Source: Plectrocnemia conspersa
Taxonomy: Eukaryota; Arthropoda; Insecta; Trichoptera; Polycentropodidae
Assembly (NCBI GenBank): GCA_009617715.1
Contig: VTFK01000051.1
Coordinates: 501,001 to 565,000, forward strand
Length of the DNA: 64,000 bases
Direction: 5' to 3'
The notes beneath the pieces are model-generated. The model did not search any database and was not told where the DNA came from. It saw only the letters and a program-made list of their open reading frames with translations. Below are positions 1 to 11,439 of this stretch, in pieces (position 1 is the first letter of the stretch; each line of letters opens with the position of its first letter). Position numbers and translations under genes: made by a program.

Positions 1-540
1 TTGTTTTTAAATTTTCCTAATCTTTCAAATGAAAAGTTAAATTAGTGCATATTTACATATGTTAATTGTAAGTTGCAATAGTACTTTAAATTAAATAAAA
101 TATATGTAACTGATTTACGGACTTTTCAGTCTGGTGTCTCACTACTTATTTGATTGTATTTACCCCGTTGTATCGTATTGGCTTATCGCCTGTCATGTTG
201 CAACGAAATATGCTTAGAATAAATAAATGAAATTATCAGTTGATCGCCCACACATGGCCACCCGTAAGTTAAAAGCTTTCACCAAGGGATGGTACTAATT
301 GACTGAATAAGTCACAAACCCCGAAAATTTTGTTCTGGAATAATTTTTAAATAGTTGTCCATTCAGTGAAGGGAGGTTTTAGTCGGACAGAGAAAATTTA
401 GCTAATTTGTTGGAGGCTCTGAAGTCGTGGTCCAGTGAAAATAATTCTGAGGTCTGCGTTGTACACAAATGAAATAAAATACGTTCTAGGTGCACCCTTT
501 AAGTTTATTGCTCTTTCGATTCGACTTGGAATTTCTTAAT
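1..540. other. AT-rich unique DNA, no gene seen
   Basis: No open reading frame, repeat copy or RNA gene was recognised here. The stretch is AT-rich and does not match other parts of the window. Confidence 0.6.
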
Positions 541-542
541 AA

Positions 543-633
543 TGCCCCGGGATTCTTTTCCGCCCCGACGCCCGGGCGCTGCGCCCCTCGGGGGCGCCTC
601 GCGTCCCGCCAGACGTGAGGTGCTCCCGGGGCA
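543..633. repeat. GC-rich 91-bp segment bounded by a 10-bp inverted repeat
   Basis: The first ten bases, TGCCCCGGGA (543-552), return as a perfect inverted copy at 624-633. The interior is almost entirely C and G with further GC dyads (a CCCGGG core near 571 and GCGCCCC/GGGGCGC around 581-597). It is set sharply into AT-rich DNA. It could be a small palindromic insertion or a CpG-rich regulatory segment. A 115-codon open frame begins in it at 542 and runs to 889, but it has no recognisable motif and its openness is explained by base composition. Confidence 0.45.
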
Positions 634-657
634 ATATGTTAAATGTTTTTCGCCCCA

Positions 658-677
658 TGTGTGTGTGTGTGTGTGTG
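658..677. repeat. (TG)n microsatellite
   Basis: Ten uninterrupted TG units follow directly after the GC-rich palindromic segment. Confidence 0.9.
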
Positions 678-2744
678 GATATAAATTTTCTCGTTTACAT
701 TTCCGGGAGAGGTGGAGCAGGATGAAGTATTATATAAGTAAAGCAACGTGCCCCGGATTCGAATTCCACGCCGTCGCATTTTATCGCTCGCAGCATCGCA
801 CGGTTCGTCATATTCATCATCAGCTGTCTGTCGTACGTTTTTTCTCTCTATCTCACCAACATTCCCAAGACAATTATCGAGGTTCGTAAACCGACCGGAA
901 TTTTCAGATGCGGTATTTCAATTTTAAAAATGATCCGGATTGTCTTGTGTTAGTTTGTAATCTCTAGATTGATTTTTGATAATTTTAACATTCATCTGTG
1001 TATTTCGCACGTGATCTGCTTCACTGTTCAGTCTTGTGTCGTGTCGTTTAAATTTAATATGTTTTAGGAATAGACGTGTGTATGTATTTTATTGTATGCA
1101 TACAGAAATAGAAGTAATGTGATTAAGGTTAATTAATTTGTCAATATTTACCGCTCCTAAAAACACGTAATTTTAAGGTAAACAACTTTAAATTAATATG
1201 AATTACCGTCCGCTGGGTCGTATTAAATTTATTAATAACCACAATTTATAAGCGGGTATTATATTTCGGGATGTACTTTTATCAGCGATGCATCATCAGG
1301 ACGATGACGTATAACGAAGCGATTTTAACCGGAAAGCTTTTTCCCTATATATAGACTAATAACTCAGGAATGCATTGTTGTGGATACACACTCATACAAT
1401 AAAAAAAAAGTTTATTTTCATTTTAACAATCTGAGTAAAAGTAGATTTAATCGTTTTCCCTAGCGCCAAATCAAACAATATTACGAAACGTCTTCGCTTT
1501 GCGTTAGCATAAAACGGCTATTTATTAATGAAAACACGTTTCATTATCGTTTAGTATCGGTCGACGGGAGAGAGAGATAGATACCCTTGACGCGGCATTA
1601 ATTATTTCTCCTCGTTTAATTATCGGAAAACTCACACCGCCCATAGGGCGTCCCGGCCCGGGCTTTCTCCGTATTTCGCTCTACTCCCTAAACGGGGCTC
1701 GATATGCAAAGTTGACCCGAAATTGACAAATAACCGAAAAGATTGTGTAAGCGGGCAATGTATTATATTACGACATACCTACAAATTTATACGGCTACGA
1801 CAATTTACGTTTAATATTTATTTTGCAATGTATAGTAGTAAAAAGTATGATTTTTGTAGGGTCGTAAAAGCTCTTCACGTCACGTATTTCTGATGTCTAC
1901 GCTCGCGAAACTCTTGATTAACTTTTTCCTGCGCCATGAGAGGATCTTTCATAAAATAAAAATATATTTGAAATTTACAAAATCACTTATATGGCCACCG
2001 GGAGTAGTGTTAGTCAATTGGATTTTTTTTTATTTTGCGCTTCTATGAATTTTTAATCCGTGTATCGAGTTTTTTTTTATTTTTCCTCCATAAATTGCTT
2101 TATAAATGGTCGCATAGCACAACATTTCCATTACATATATTATTTTTTAGCATGCTGCCAAATCTTTTAAATGCACAAAAAGGACAACGAAAATGCTTCT
2201 ATACTTCTAAATAAAAAAGATGTATAATTTAAATATACATATGAAATTGACTTGTTTGTTTATGCATAAATTAAATTAATTTTACACTCTTGACTAACAG
2301 CCTTGTCACACATACCCTTGTGTCCTCATACCCACACCCTTTTATGAGCACAGTGAAAAAATCGAAGTCATGTACGTATATTGTATATATAGCTACCATT
2401 ATAATTTAACACTGATCGCCATTTAAAAAGCAGTGATTTCATATATAATAACTGTTGCTCGCGCGTAGCGACAACGACGCGTTCTGCGCCCTTCTGCACA
2501 AAATTACAAAAAAATCACAACAAAAATGCACTTTATTGAATAGCTCAAATATCATTGCATAAACTTATTAGTAATGAAGCAGAGCACTGGCTTTAGTATG
2601 TCAAAATCCTAAATATCTATAAGTGTTCGTATTTTTCGAGTCGGAATTTATATTACATAGGTTAGAATTTAAATTAAAAGGTCAGAATATAACCGAAAAA
2701 GTCAGAATTGATATTAATAATAATTATTTTGAGACTCGGTATTT
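678..2744. other. Unique DNA, no gene recognised
   Basis: Up to about 890 the sequence is mildly CpG-rich, with a TATATAAG string at 733-740. A short GC-rich patch lies at 1620-1700. The remainder is AT-rich. No coding signature or repeat copy was recognised. Confidence 0.5.
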
Positions 2745-3530
2745 ACAGTGACGTCATTTATGGGTAGGCCGGGGGGGGGTGCATTTTTCTCACCTTGAAT
2801 TTGACCTGAAAAATGCGTGTCATTCGATAAAATACTATGAATCGTAATAAAATCGAAATATTTAAAAAACTACCACTGACTATCAAACCCTTGCCCACAC
2901 CCTAGAAACAACTGATTCTGGTTTAGACCAGAAGTTCTTAAGTTATCTTTCCAAGAAAATCTAACCAAAAACAGTCTCGAAACTATCCCGAAAATATTTT
3001 TTTTAAATATGTAATTTCAGTGAAATCATATCGGAATACATTTTCACGGGTAAATATATATTTTTGCCAGTGAAATCTGACAGGTGCTAGTAAAATTAAT
3101 GATTTTTCAAAACTAATTATAGCTTTAAAATTTTCATTAGGTCAAGTCCAAAATACGGTCTAAGCTAACTTATCTCTCAGGAAAAAATAAACTGAAAAAT
3201 AAGTACAGGCTCGTTACCGAGCGTTCCCACTGCGACGGCGCCGACACAATTTTATTGCTTTTGACGTTAATTTTTGACTTCTGAGAAGAGATAATTGTTT
3301 TTTGGTCAAAATTCGGTTTGGTATGTTTCATTCGATTCTCACTTATTATTTGTTGTAATATTGTTATTCAATGCGTCGGCACGATTTTATTGCTTCTGAC
3401 GTAGATTTTAAGAAGGGACTCACTTGAATTTGGCCAAAAATATATGTTAATGAAATGGAAATATTAAAAATAATGACCAATGACTGACTATCTTTATCCC
3501 CCCACTGGAAAAACTGAAATGACGCCCCTT
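2745..3530. repeat. R1 interspersed repeat cluster, copy 1
   Basis: This segment is related to 10450-10930, 13725-13947, about 49535-49790 (opposite strand) and 57241-57915. Shared modules include a G or C run, the string ATCATATCGGAATACA, a GGTCAAGTC stretch, and the hallmark unit GCAATAAAATCGTG/TTTTATTGCTTTTGACGT next to CGACGGCGCCGAC and a CTCGGT-ACCGAG-type dyad. Two direct halves of the hallmark unit are present, near 3240 and 3380. No protein is encoded. The family's class is not known to me; it could be a MITE or the tail of a larger element. Confidence 0.7.
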
Positions 3531-6149
3531 AGTATTTATAAAGAATACCCAGTATTTATTTTATATGCTCTGTATTTTAACCTCAAGGTCAGTTTTGTGT
3601 TGACATTATCAAGGTGTTTTAGGGCCATATTGTTTGGTTGGGCTCGCAACATTATCTAATGTCAATACAATGAGCAAAGCGTGCTCTTTGCTGCCGCTCT
3701 GTCGTAATTCCCGCTTCATAAAATCTGGCACTCTGGATGTTATAAAATATTATTAAAGCCTTAGCCTAAATTAAGATTAACTACTTTTTTTAATGCTAAA
3801 AATAAAATACGAAGAATATTTCCATTGGTTTTGAAAATACTTTTGAGAAATTAAAAAAGTTATGAATCATGTTGTTACTGCTGATGTTGCTTCAATAGAG
3901 CTGTAGGAAAATGTTTTAGGGCCAATACTATACTATATAAGCTCATCTCTGACTTTTGGAAACATTTTGCCCAAAAATGTAGAATATATCAATCTTCAGA
4001 AAACTGCTTTATTATGCAATATACAGTTTTTTGAGATAACTACCTGCGAATTTTTTCTCAAAGTGAAAACATAACGTCATCCTACCACCCATTATTACAC
4101 AAATGAACACAATTAAAGCTATTCTAAAAAATATCTTTAATGTCTCTTTATCATTAAAATATGTATGAATATCGCTTTTCTTTTCGAATAACTTTTCCAC
4201 CCATGATATATAGATTCATTCAGCAGATTCGGTAGATACGCCGTGGAACATTTCTTGAAATTATTTTGTAGTAGAAAACACCACAACTAATTATCTTTAC
4301 CGGTGTCCTGTAATTCTTTGGCTCACCTTTATAAAGAGAACGCCATTCGTTTCCAAAACAGTGGCAGTATGTCACTATGGTGGAGTGTGATTATTATTTA
4401 GTTTAAAAAACAAAGCAAATAGGGATATATAATGTGTCATCCCGCGCTTGATTGACGACGTCGCATGACTAATTTAAATACCAGCAGCCACCGCGGCGAT
4501 ATCATTTCTTTTTTCTTGTCAGATGATTTAATTCGTTTATTTAACGATTCGGAACCGAACCCGAGCCGCCGGCTGACGCGATTGATTGATGGGCATTCCT
4601 CGACTGTATTTCGGCCAACACTGCTCCCATTGTCTGCCTTTCGGCTGCCGTCTCTCCTCTCTTGGCACCGGTAGTAGTTTTGAGTCCGGCGATTGTGTGA
4701 ATGACTCCTGCTTCACACCTCTGTGAACCAAAAATAATATGATCTCAATAAAAAAGTATATACTATACATATTTAAATTTGACTTGTATTTTTTATTATA
4801 AAAGTGTTGTTACAATACCTGCTCGTATGTGCTGATTGTTGCTCTGTTGTAACATTAAAATAATAATTTTTATAGCTGCCATTGTTACTTATTTTTGATA
4901 CATTTTCAATTAGCTTTTATATAAAGAGAATTAATTAATCTACTCATAGATTTAAAATAATCACCGAGGAAGTAAGGCGTATAAAAGGGAACCTTTCCCC
5001 TCTGAACTTTCCCATTAATATGTTTTATTTAAATCAATTCGCTCTTCGCGGAATGCTCGCCGCCTCTCCGAAGGATAGATCCCCTCAAAAGTCTTTTAGA
5101 ATTATTTCTTTGCGAGTGAAAGTCGAAATGTAATTACCAGAGTCCATATATCGGCATTACCGTTCGCTCGTCTAATTTTCGGCATTTTTTTCTTCGTTAA
5201 AAGCCGTATAATTCGATTGTTTCTCTTGACAAACGCAGAGTTAAAAGTCACTGTATTTTCAACGTGAATATGGTAAAATTGTGTCGAATCTTGTTGATCT
5301 TGAATGATGGATGGACGGATTTGAATATTTGCGCAGACCTGATTGCAAACAGTTTTGATGTGCTGTTTTTTTTTCATTTTATATTTGAAAGGAATGATGA
5401 ATCATAGTTAATATGTTTATTGCTTTCACATCGCGATAAAACACCATATAAAGTTAATCGATAGATGATGAATTTATTGTACGATATGTTTATATAACTA
5501 CACTTTAGTTTCGCTTGATGATTAATCATGTTACTCGAGTTCGCAGAATTTGCTTTTGTTTAAAAAACAGTAATTTAACCTTCAAGGTACGTTACGCTAC
5601 CTGCGAAATTGCCATTCCGAAGCGAATCGTGCTTGATGATGATGTGTTCGTCGCGCAATATCTGTTCATCAATCAAGAGCTTTTCGGCATTCAGAGACAT
5701 TCCGCCCGTTTTTATCGAGCGTTCCATCTCAATATTTATTTATTTATAAATACGCCGATGCGACATAAAATTTTTATTTTCGACTTTCCATCACCTCTAT
5801 CGTCGTTCCTCTGGAGAACGTAGTGACATTGGTTCTCGGTGTGCAGGACAGCTGTCTATGGGTCTCCGTAGATGCAACTGTAATGGCTGCAGTCTAGGGG
5901 TTCGATGTGTCAAGTCAAAGCTGTGTAGAACGGTTATCACTGACATTTGGCGGAGAGGATGAGGTTCCAAAAACACATTCGATGAGTCATCCCTTTCTCT
6001 CGTATATTAGTCGCCACGATATTCAAAATAAAAATATCACTATTTCTTTAAATATAAATTAATTTATTATTCTAATAATAGAGACTATTTTATGGTAATA
6101 AGATTCAATATTACTGATCCATATTCTGTAATATACGAAGCGTGTCATA
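3531..6149. other. Unique DNA, mostly AT-rich, one mildly GC-rich patch
   Basis: No gene was recognised. The segment 4440-4690 is richer in C and G and is open in two overlapping frames on opposite strands, which points to composition rather than coding. Small open frames at 5102-5377 (minus) and 5515-5823 (plus) carry no recognisable motif. No repeat copies were identified. Confidence 0.5.
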
Positions 6150-6264
6150 TATAATTCGAAATGTGAAATCTCTTTGTAACGAATACGAATCTTTAATATT
6201 ATTTATATTTACGATTTTTTTCTTCGGTCCCGTGAGCTTCGCTATACTGAGATTTCACTGTATA
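6150..6264. repeat. Fragment of a Tigger/pogo-like MITE
   Basis: The end reads ATACTGAGATTTCACTGTA, ending at a TA dinucleotide. TTTGTAACGAATACGAATC lies internally. A related fragment at 14650-14775 contains TCGTTATACTGAGATCAG and AGTATTCGTTACAAAG. This kind of 'CAGTGAAATCTC...ATAACGAA' terminus is typical of Tigger/pogo elements. Only one end is intact. Confidence 0.5.
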
Positions 6265-6429
6265 TGGTTGTGAGGTGCCTTTGAAAGATCGTTTGTAGAT
6301 TTTTAATTTTCGCAGGGTGAAAAAATATTTATTGAACCTGAACGGTAAAAGACCGAAACACTTATTGGATTTAAATATTTTCAAATTGTCGGAATGTAAA
6401 ACAAAGTGAGAATAGCGCTTCTAAAAAAC

Positions 6430-7140
6430 CGTCCGAAAAAAAAACGGTTTTCGTTTTTTACAAATCATTACTGTCCTCGGAAAATAAAAATATTTTTTTA
6501 TTTTTATTTTAAAACATAAATATGTAAATATCTATTTAAATTTTTTTTTTAACAATCTATTTTTTGCTTTTAAATATATAGTATTCATGATGAAATAACT
6601 AGAAATATGCAATGAATATTTGCATTGTTGTAAATGTACAAAATAAATTAAAAATTTGTAATAAAAAATACATTATAATGGACAAAAGCAAATTTATTGA
6701 CAATAAAAATACACAGCCAAATTTGAAAGAAATATATTCAAAATATTATAATACAAAAATATCACGAACAATTAAACGAATTTTAAAGATCGCAGTTTAT
6801 TTTTTTTAAATATTTTTAATAAAGACTAATGCGTCAATTAAATACTCAATATTTCTAATCTCCAACATAATTGAAAGGGTACTTGACGGCCGTAGAATAT
6901 TGGTTATTTTAATATTACCTTAATCAGCTTAGCTATTGGCCGAGTCTTGCACAAAAAAATATAATCTGAAGAAACCCTTTTTGGAACTGTTTTGCTAAGA
7001 AACGGCTGTCGCTTTGCTTATTAATTTATTTATTAATTTTGTGCTCTATTTATATTTTTTAAGAAAAAAATAATATTCTTTATTTAATTTAAAAATAATC
7101 TTAAAAAAGTGGTTAACCGGTTTAGAAGCCCTTATGAGAG
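6430..7140. repeat. R5 AT-rich repeat, copy 1
   Basis: The string CATTATAATGGACAAAAGCAAATTTATT and its surroundings recur, diverged, around 58715-58860. Both copies have AACCGGT/ACGGTTTT-type motifs near their edges (6435-6455 and 7115; 58560-58580 and 59037). It contains only a short open frame in very AT-rich DNA. The class is unknown. Confidence 0.55.
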
Positions 7141-7639
7141 ATTGAACAATAGCTGTGTTTATTTTATTAAAAATAATAGAAAATAAAAAAACAGCGTAGT
7201 GGCGAAAATTCTATAAGTCCATCTTTGAATGACGCCTTTTGTGTGGGCCCGACCAGCTAAGGGCGAAGCCCCGGCGTCGAACACGTTTTTATTATTTCAA
7301 TCTACAGCTATAACATAAAAAACGGTAGTCCAAAGCATTACAGCGTGTAATATCACATGTAACAATATTTAATAAGAGATAATTTGTGTATTTTCAATAA
7401 TGTAGGTGTTCAGAATCGATAAAAAAAATCGTAAATATAAATAATATTGAAGCATGAATTTATTTTTATAATCATAAATTTATGTTTATGTATGTTCTAA
7501 ATTGCGTCTGTCGTTGACAGACTTTCGGTTTGTGTACATACAATAATTGTTACATAGAAATTAAATGTTTTTATTTGTTTTCGGATGTCTCTATATAATT
7601 AACTTCATTTAAACATTCTGTGGAGGTGTCTGCCAAGTG
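7141..7639. other. AT-rich unique DNA
   Basis: A short GC-rich patch at 7237-7290 stands out from AT-rich surroundings. No gene, RNA or repeat copy was recognised. Confidence 0.5.
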
Positions 7640-8645
7640 ATTTCGGTCTTCTATTAACTTGCCAATCGATTCGCGCACTCTGCGCGTGTTTACATCGACT
7701 AATCTCTATCTTCTCTCCGACAACACCCACCCTCATCCATCCGCCGCCCCGCGTTTGCCATTCGACGACTACGAGAAATTAGCTACGCGTCTCGAGAGCT
7801 TTCTTTTGTGCCCAGACAGTCGCTCTCTCTCTCTCACCCAGCGGTGGTTTAAATTATTAAACGAGATAATTTTAAGTCTCGGAACGTTTGCGCGCCCCTA
7901 ATATTGATTAAGGGGCTGCGTATAAATATATTTCGGTTGCGGCTTGCTCTAATCAGGGCTTAACCCCGAAACTCATTGTTTTCGGCCGGTTACTACTATT
8001 ACCCGACTCAGGTAATTAAGATTAAAACGTATATATTTTAGATTTAGACGATCGAATCGGATTCGAAACGCGAATCCGATTCGATACGCGCGGTTATTAT
8101 GTATCGTGCGTTTATATTTATGTTGTAAGTATGTATGCGTGTGTAGTTTCTGAGAGTTTCTCTCTCGGGTTTGCGCACAAATTGACGTGTGCCATATGCC
8201 GAGAACGACGCCATGGTTACGTATTAGATATTGGAAATCGTATAGCGGCGTCGGTGGCGGAGTAGTCTGTTGAATTTTGGATAAGGTCGAAAAATAGGAG
8301 GCACCGCGATTGATATTATTAGCGCGAGCCGACCGCTTCGTTAAATCCCGTTTGACGCGAGGGGTGTTCGCTACCCCTTTGCCATATTCAGAAACTAGTC
8401 TAATATCGAGTTTCCGCCCATAAAACGCGGAAACGCTATATCTTTGTTGTTCTCGTTGTTATTCGAACAACAATACGGTATTGTTATCGCATATCGATGT
8501 AAGTTAAATCGCTTTCGATATTGTTGCTTTTGGCGAATGATCCGATTTGCGTTTCGTGCGCTTAGGTCTAGGTCCGTAATGAATTTCGATCGGATAAGGG
8601 CGCTTTTGACCTTTGGATTGCTCTGCTATGTATATTTTTAGAATT
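7640..8645. other. CpG-rich unique block with TATA-like site and hairpin
   Basis: CpG dinucleotides are frequent across about 1 kb. TATAAATA occurs at 7921-7928 with TCAGGG about 30 bases downstream, which fits a TATA plus initiator spacing but is weak evidence. A perfect hairpin lies at 8051-8085. Open frames at 7659-7901 and 8444-8641 match no known family. The block could be a regulatory region or contain an untranslated exon; the sequence does not decide. Confidence 0.4.
8051..8085. repeat. Perfect 15-bp hairpin, 5-nt loop
   Basis: ATCGAATCGGATTCG (8051-8065) is followed after AAACG by its exact reverse complement (8071-8085). It lies in unique CpG-rich DNA and is not part of a recognised transposon. 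The stem is too short for a normal microRNA precursor. Confidence 0.9.
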
Positions 8646-9178
8646 TCTCCCCCCCTCGGTCCATACAATTCAATTATTGTCTCTTAAACTGGCTGTTGAA
8701 AGGCTGAACTTCTCATCTCCTCCCCTTTACCTTTCACGTTCATAAGGTGAGATTTGTGGATTAGATAAATTAAGGAATACTTGTATGTGCCGTCTATTAT
8801 GAAGTCACAAATCTGATATACAGTAAATGTCATTTTGAATATTAGTCATAAACGAAATTCAGAAATAGAACAAGTCACTTATTTCGTTTGCAATATATAT
8901 ATATATATATATAATATGTACATATATTTTGATCATATCTATATATGGCTGGCTTTGACAGCTACATATAATAGCTATAGTGATGCATGTTCAGGACATG
9001 GATGAAAATTATTCAGTTTTCCGATAACAATATATATACATATAATTGACCGCAATTTATTTATACGATTGTTATAAATTAATAGGATTGTTATAACGAT
9101 TTTTTTCACAAAAAAAATACAGTAAATAAGATCTTAAAGAAATACGCTTTATAAAATACATTTTAAGTAATATTTATA
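8646..9178. other. AT-rich DNA with a (TA)n run
   Basis: An (AT)n run lies at 8893-8913. Nothing else was recognised. Confidence 0.6.
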
Positions 9179-9270
9179 CTCCGTTTCTTTTAATAGAGTC
9201 ACTTTGAGGTCTATCCATTTCGTCATTATTCATAAGTGAAAAAGAGATGACAACTTTGGGTGTACGCCTC
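9179..9270 (+). repeat. Partial duplicate of the left end of the piggyBac-like MITE
   Basis: About 90 bases repeat, in the same direction, the segment at 9513-9600, including AGAGTCACTTTGAGGTCTA and ACAACTTTGGGTG. The similarity extends about ten bases outside the TTAA site (TCCGTTTCTT in both). This suggests a duplication of DNA with its flank rather than an independent insertion. Confidence 0.75.
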
Positions 9271-9529
9271 CCATAAATTTGATTTAAAGTACAAGATTCG
9301 GATTCGATTCAATTATAATTACTCCTCTCTATATTTTAATTTTTCCCTTTAAATATAATCACAAACGTTCCTTATTTTTTATCAAATTATAGCTAAGAAC
9401 TAATTGTAAACATGAATATGAATATATATATAATTAGTATGTATTTAAAATTATTTATATTATTGATATAAATGAATTTAAAAAAAATAAACTTACGTTT
9501 TATACCGCTGCGCCGTCCGTTTCTTTTAA

Positions 9530-9935
9530 CAGAGTCACTTTGAGGTCTACCCATTTCGTCATTTTCATAAGTTAAAAAGAGATAACAACTTTGGGTGCTT
9601 ACTCTGAATTACAAAATGCCGATATACGTTCAATATACTTAGCTTAAACAAATTGAAATGTTACTGTATATATATATTTAGCTTAAACAAATTGAAATGT
9701 TACTGTATATATATATTTTATGTTAAGGTAGTGAAAGTTATAAGTTATCAAAATCAATAATTTATCAATCGTTATCATTTACGTACGTATAGTAATATCA
9801 ATATGAAGACGTCCGTGCGCTGCGAGTGTCGGAATAACAATTAAGTATGTAGTTGGAACGAATATGACAACTTTGCTCGGCGCAAGCCAATGAAATACCG
9901 CTGTGAAATATAAGATAAACCTCAAAGTGACTCTG
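9530..9935. mobile_element. piggyBac-like MITE with TTAA duplication
   Basis: The 406-bp segment begins CAGAGTCACTTTGAGGT (9530-9546) and ends with the exact reverse complement (9919-9935). TTAA flanks it on both sides (9526-9529 and 9936-9939). A TTAA target with short perfect terminal repeats is the hallmark of piggyBac-type elements. No coding sequence remains, so it is non-autonomous and would have moved using a transposase supplied elsewhere. It carries an internal 39-bp tandem duplication. Confidence 0.8.
9639..9716. repeat. Two-copy 39-bp tandem duplication
   Basis: The unit containing TAGCTTAAACAAATTGAAAT and a TATATATA tail occurs twice with a period of 39 bases inside the piggyBac-like MITE. 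The two copies are nearly identical, so the duplication is recent compared with the host element. Confidence 0.9.
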
Positions 9936-9939
9936 TTAA

Positions 9940-10449
9940 ATGAAATGAGGTATGATTTCCCATATTTTAGAAATATCGCCTAAAAATTCAATGAATGCAA
10001 TTTCACCAATTTTCCATAATTATTTTAAAACCTTTAAATAATGTTATTTATCTAATTGTACCACTTCTTATCGAAAGTTGGCTATCAAATTGTCAATTTT
10101 GATTTTGTTAACTGCTACACGGAATATTTCAGCGGAATTGCAACCAAACCAATCTCTCAAATTGCATAGCCATTAGATTAGACTTCTTCTGCTTATTTTC
10201 CATTTAGATTTTATTTTCTCATTCTTTTGCTATACGTCGGAGGACTTAAATATTTAAATTGTATCAACTCGGGAAATTTTGAGCATAGATCTGAGGACTA
10301 ACTCTCTTTCGGATTAATTTCAAAGACACTATTTCAGCTTTTTCTAAGGGGGTGCAAAACATATTTAAAATCATGGTATTTCATTCAATTACATGTATTT
10401 TTATGACCAAATTCGCCCACCTGCCCCCCCCCCCTCAAATAACGTCCCT
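9940..10449. other. AT-rich DNA, nothing recognised
   Basis: A run of eleven C residues lies at 10424-10434, just before the R1 repeat; similar C or G runs accompany other R1 copies. No gene was seen. Confidence 0.5.
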
Positions 10450-10930
10450 GTTTTAGAATCCACGTCAAAAGGAATAAAAACGTGCCGTCGCAGTGGAAAC
10501 GCTCGGTTATCGAGCATTCATATTTTATAAAAATATTACGACTTAAAATAAGTGATAATCAAATGAAACATACCAAACAGAATTTTAACCAATAGGAGAG
10601 CGCAAAAATTCACGTCAAAAGCAATAAAATCGACACGATTTTATTGCTTTTGACGTGAATTTTTACTTCTGAGAGGTGATAATTGATTTTTCACTCTTTT
10701 ATTGACTAAAATTCGGTTTGAATATACGTTGACCAATACTCTCATATCAGAAGTCCGTTGTAATGTCGGTAAGGATAGCTATCATATTTTTAAAACTGTG
10801 AAATACCAAAGCGCAGACAAGCTATGGAGCAATATGCGAGATGTGACGTTTGCCTATACCTCTTCTTCCGCTTATTTTTCCCTGAGAGAAATATTTTTGA
10901 CTTGACCTAAGGAAAGTTCTAAAACTATAA
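10450..10930. repeat. R1 interspersed repeat, copy 2 (palindromic)
   Basis: The hallmark unit appears as an inverted pair at 10610-10665, where TTCACGTCAAAAGCAATAAA and its reverse complement face each other over a 5-base spacer. A further half at 10473-10520 includes CGTCGCAGTGG and CTCGGTTATCGAG. The right part (10670-10930) is the reverse complement of about 57590-57840. The 67-codon frame at 10702-10905 lies within repeat DNA and is not a gene. Confidence 0.75.
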
Positions 10931-11439
10931 TTAATATTACATATTTTATTAAATAATTTAGTATGAAAAACAAGCAATAATCGAACTCTTAAAATAGGTT
11001 CTAAATTTAATATTTATGCGACAATAATAATTATTCATCATGGATTCAACATGTCACATATAATTCAACGTAATGGGCGCGCTTCTATGCAAAAATCGTA
11101 CAAACCCACACGTTTGAGCCTAAAAACAATTTGCCTTCATTTTAATGTTGAATAATTACATGATTTTTCAGACGGTTTAATCTATCAATCTTGCTTAGTA
11201 ATGGATTAAATTATAATATTTTTGCATGACTGCTTCTTTCCATTTTACGTAAGGCAAATTGGCGACATTTTTCTTTATTTCTTGTTCCAAAATTAGAAAC
11301 GACAACCATAAACGCAAACGATTTTTATAAATCTTTGAACTACGGTTTTTTGTAAATATGCCACTTTCACCCGTTTGTCCGTCGAAATAAATGAGTTTTT
11401 ATTTGATCGCTTGATTTAACGTTTTTGTATTTTTTTCGT
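10931..11439. other. AT-rich unique DNA
   Basis: No coding signature, repeat copy or structured RNA was recognised. Confidence 0.55.

Noticed and set aside
542..889. 115-codon frame over the GC-rich segment
   Set aside because: It crosses a palindromic GC segment and a TG microsatellite; no motif.
7921..7960. TATA-box plus initiator promoter
   Set aside because: The initiator match is poor and no transcript or coding exon follows; kept only as a remark.
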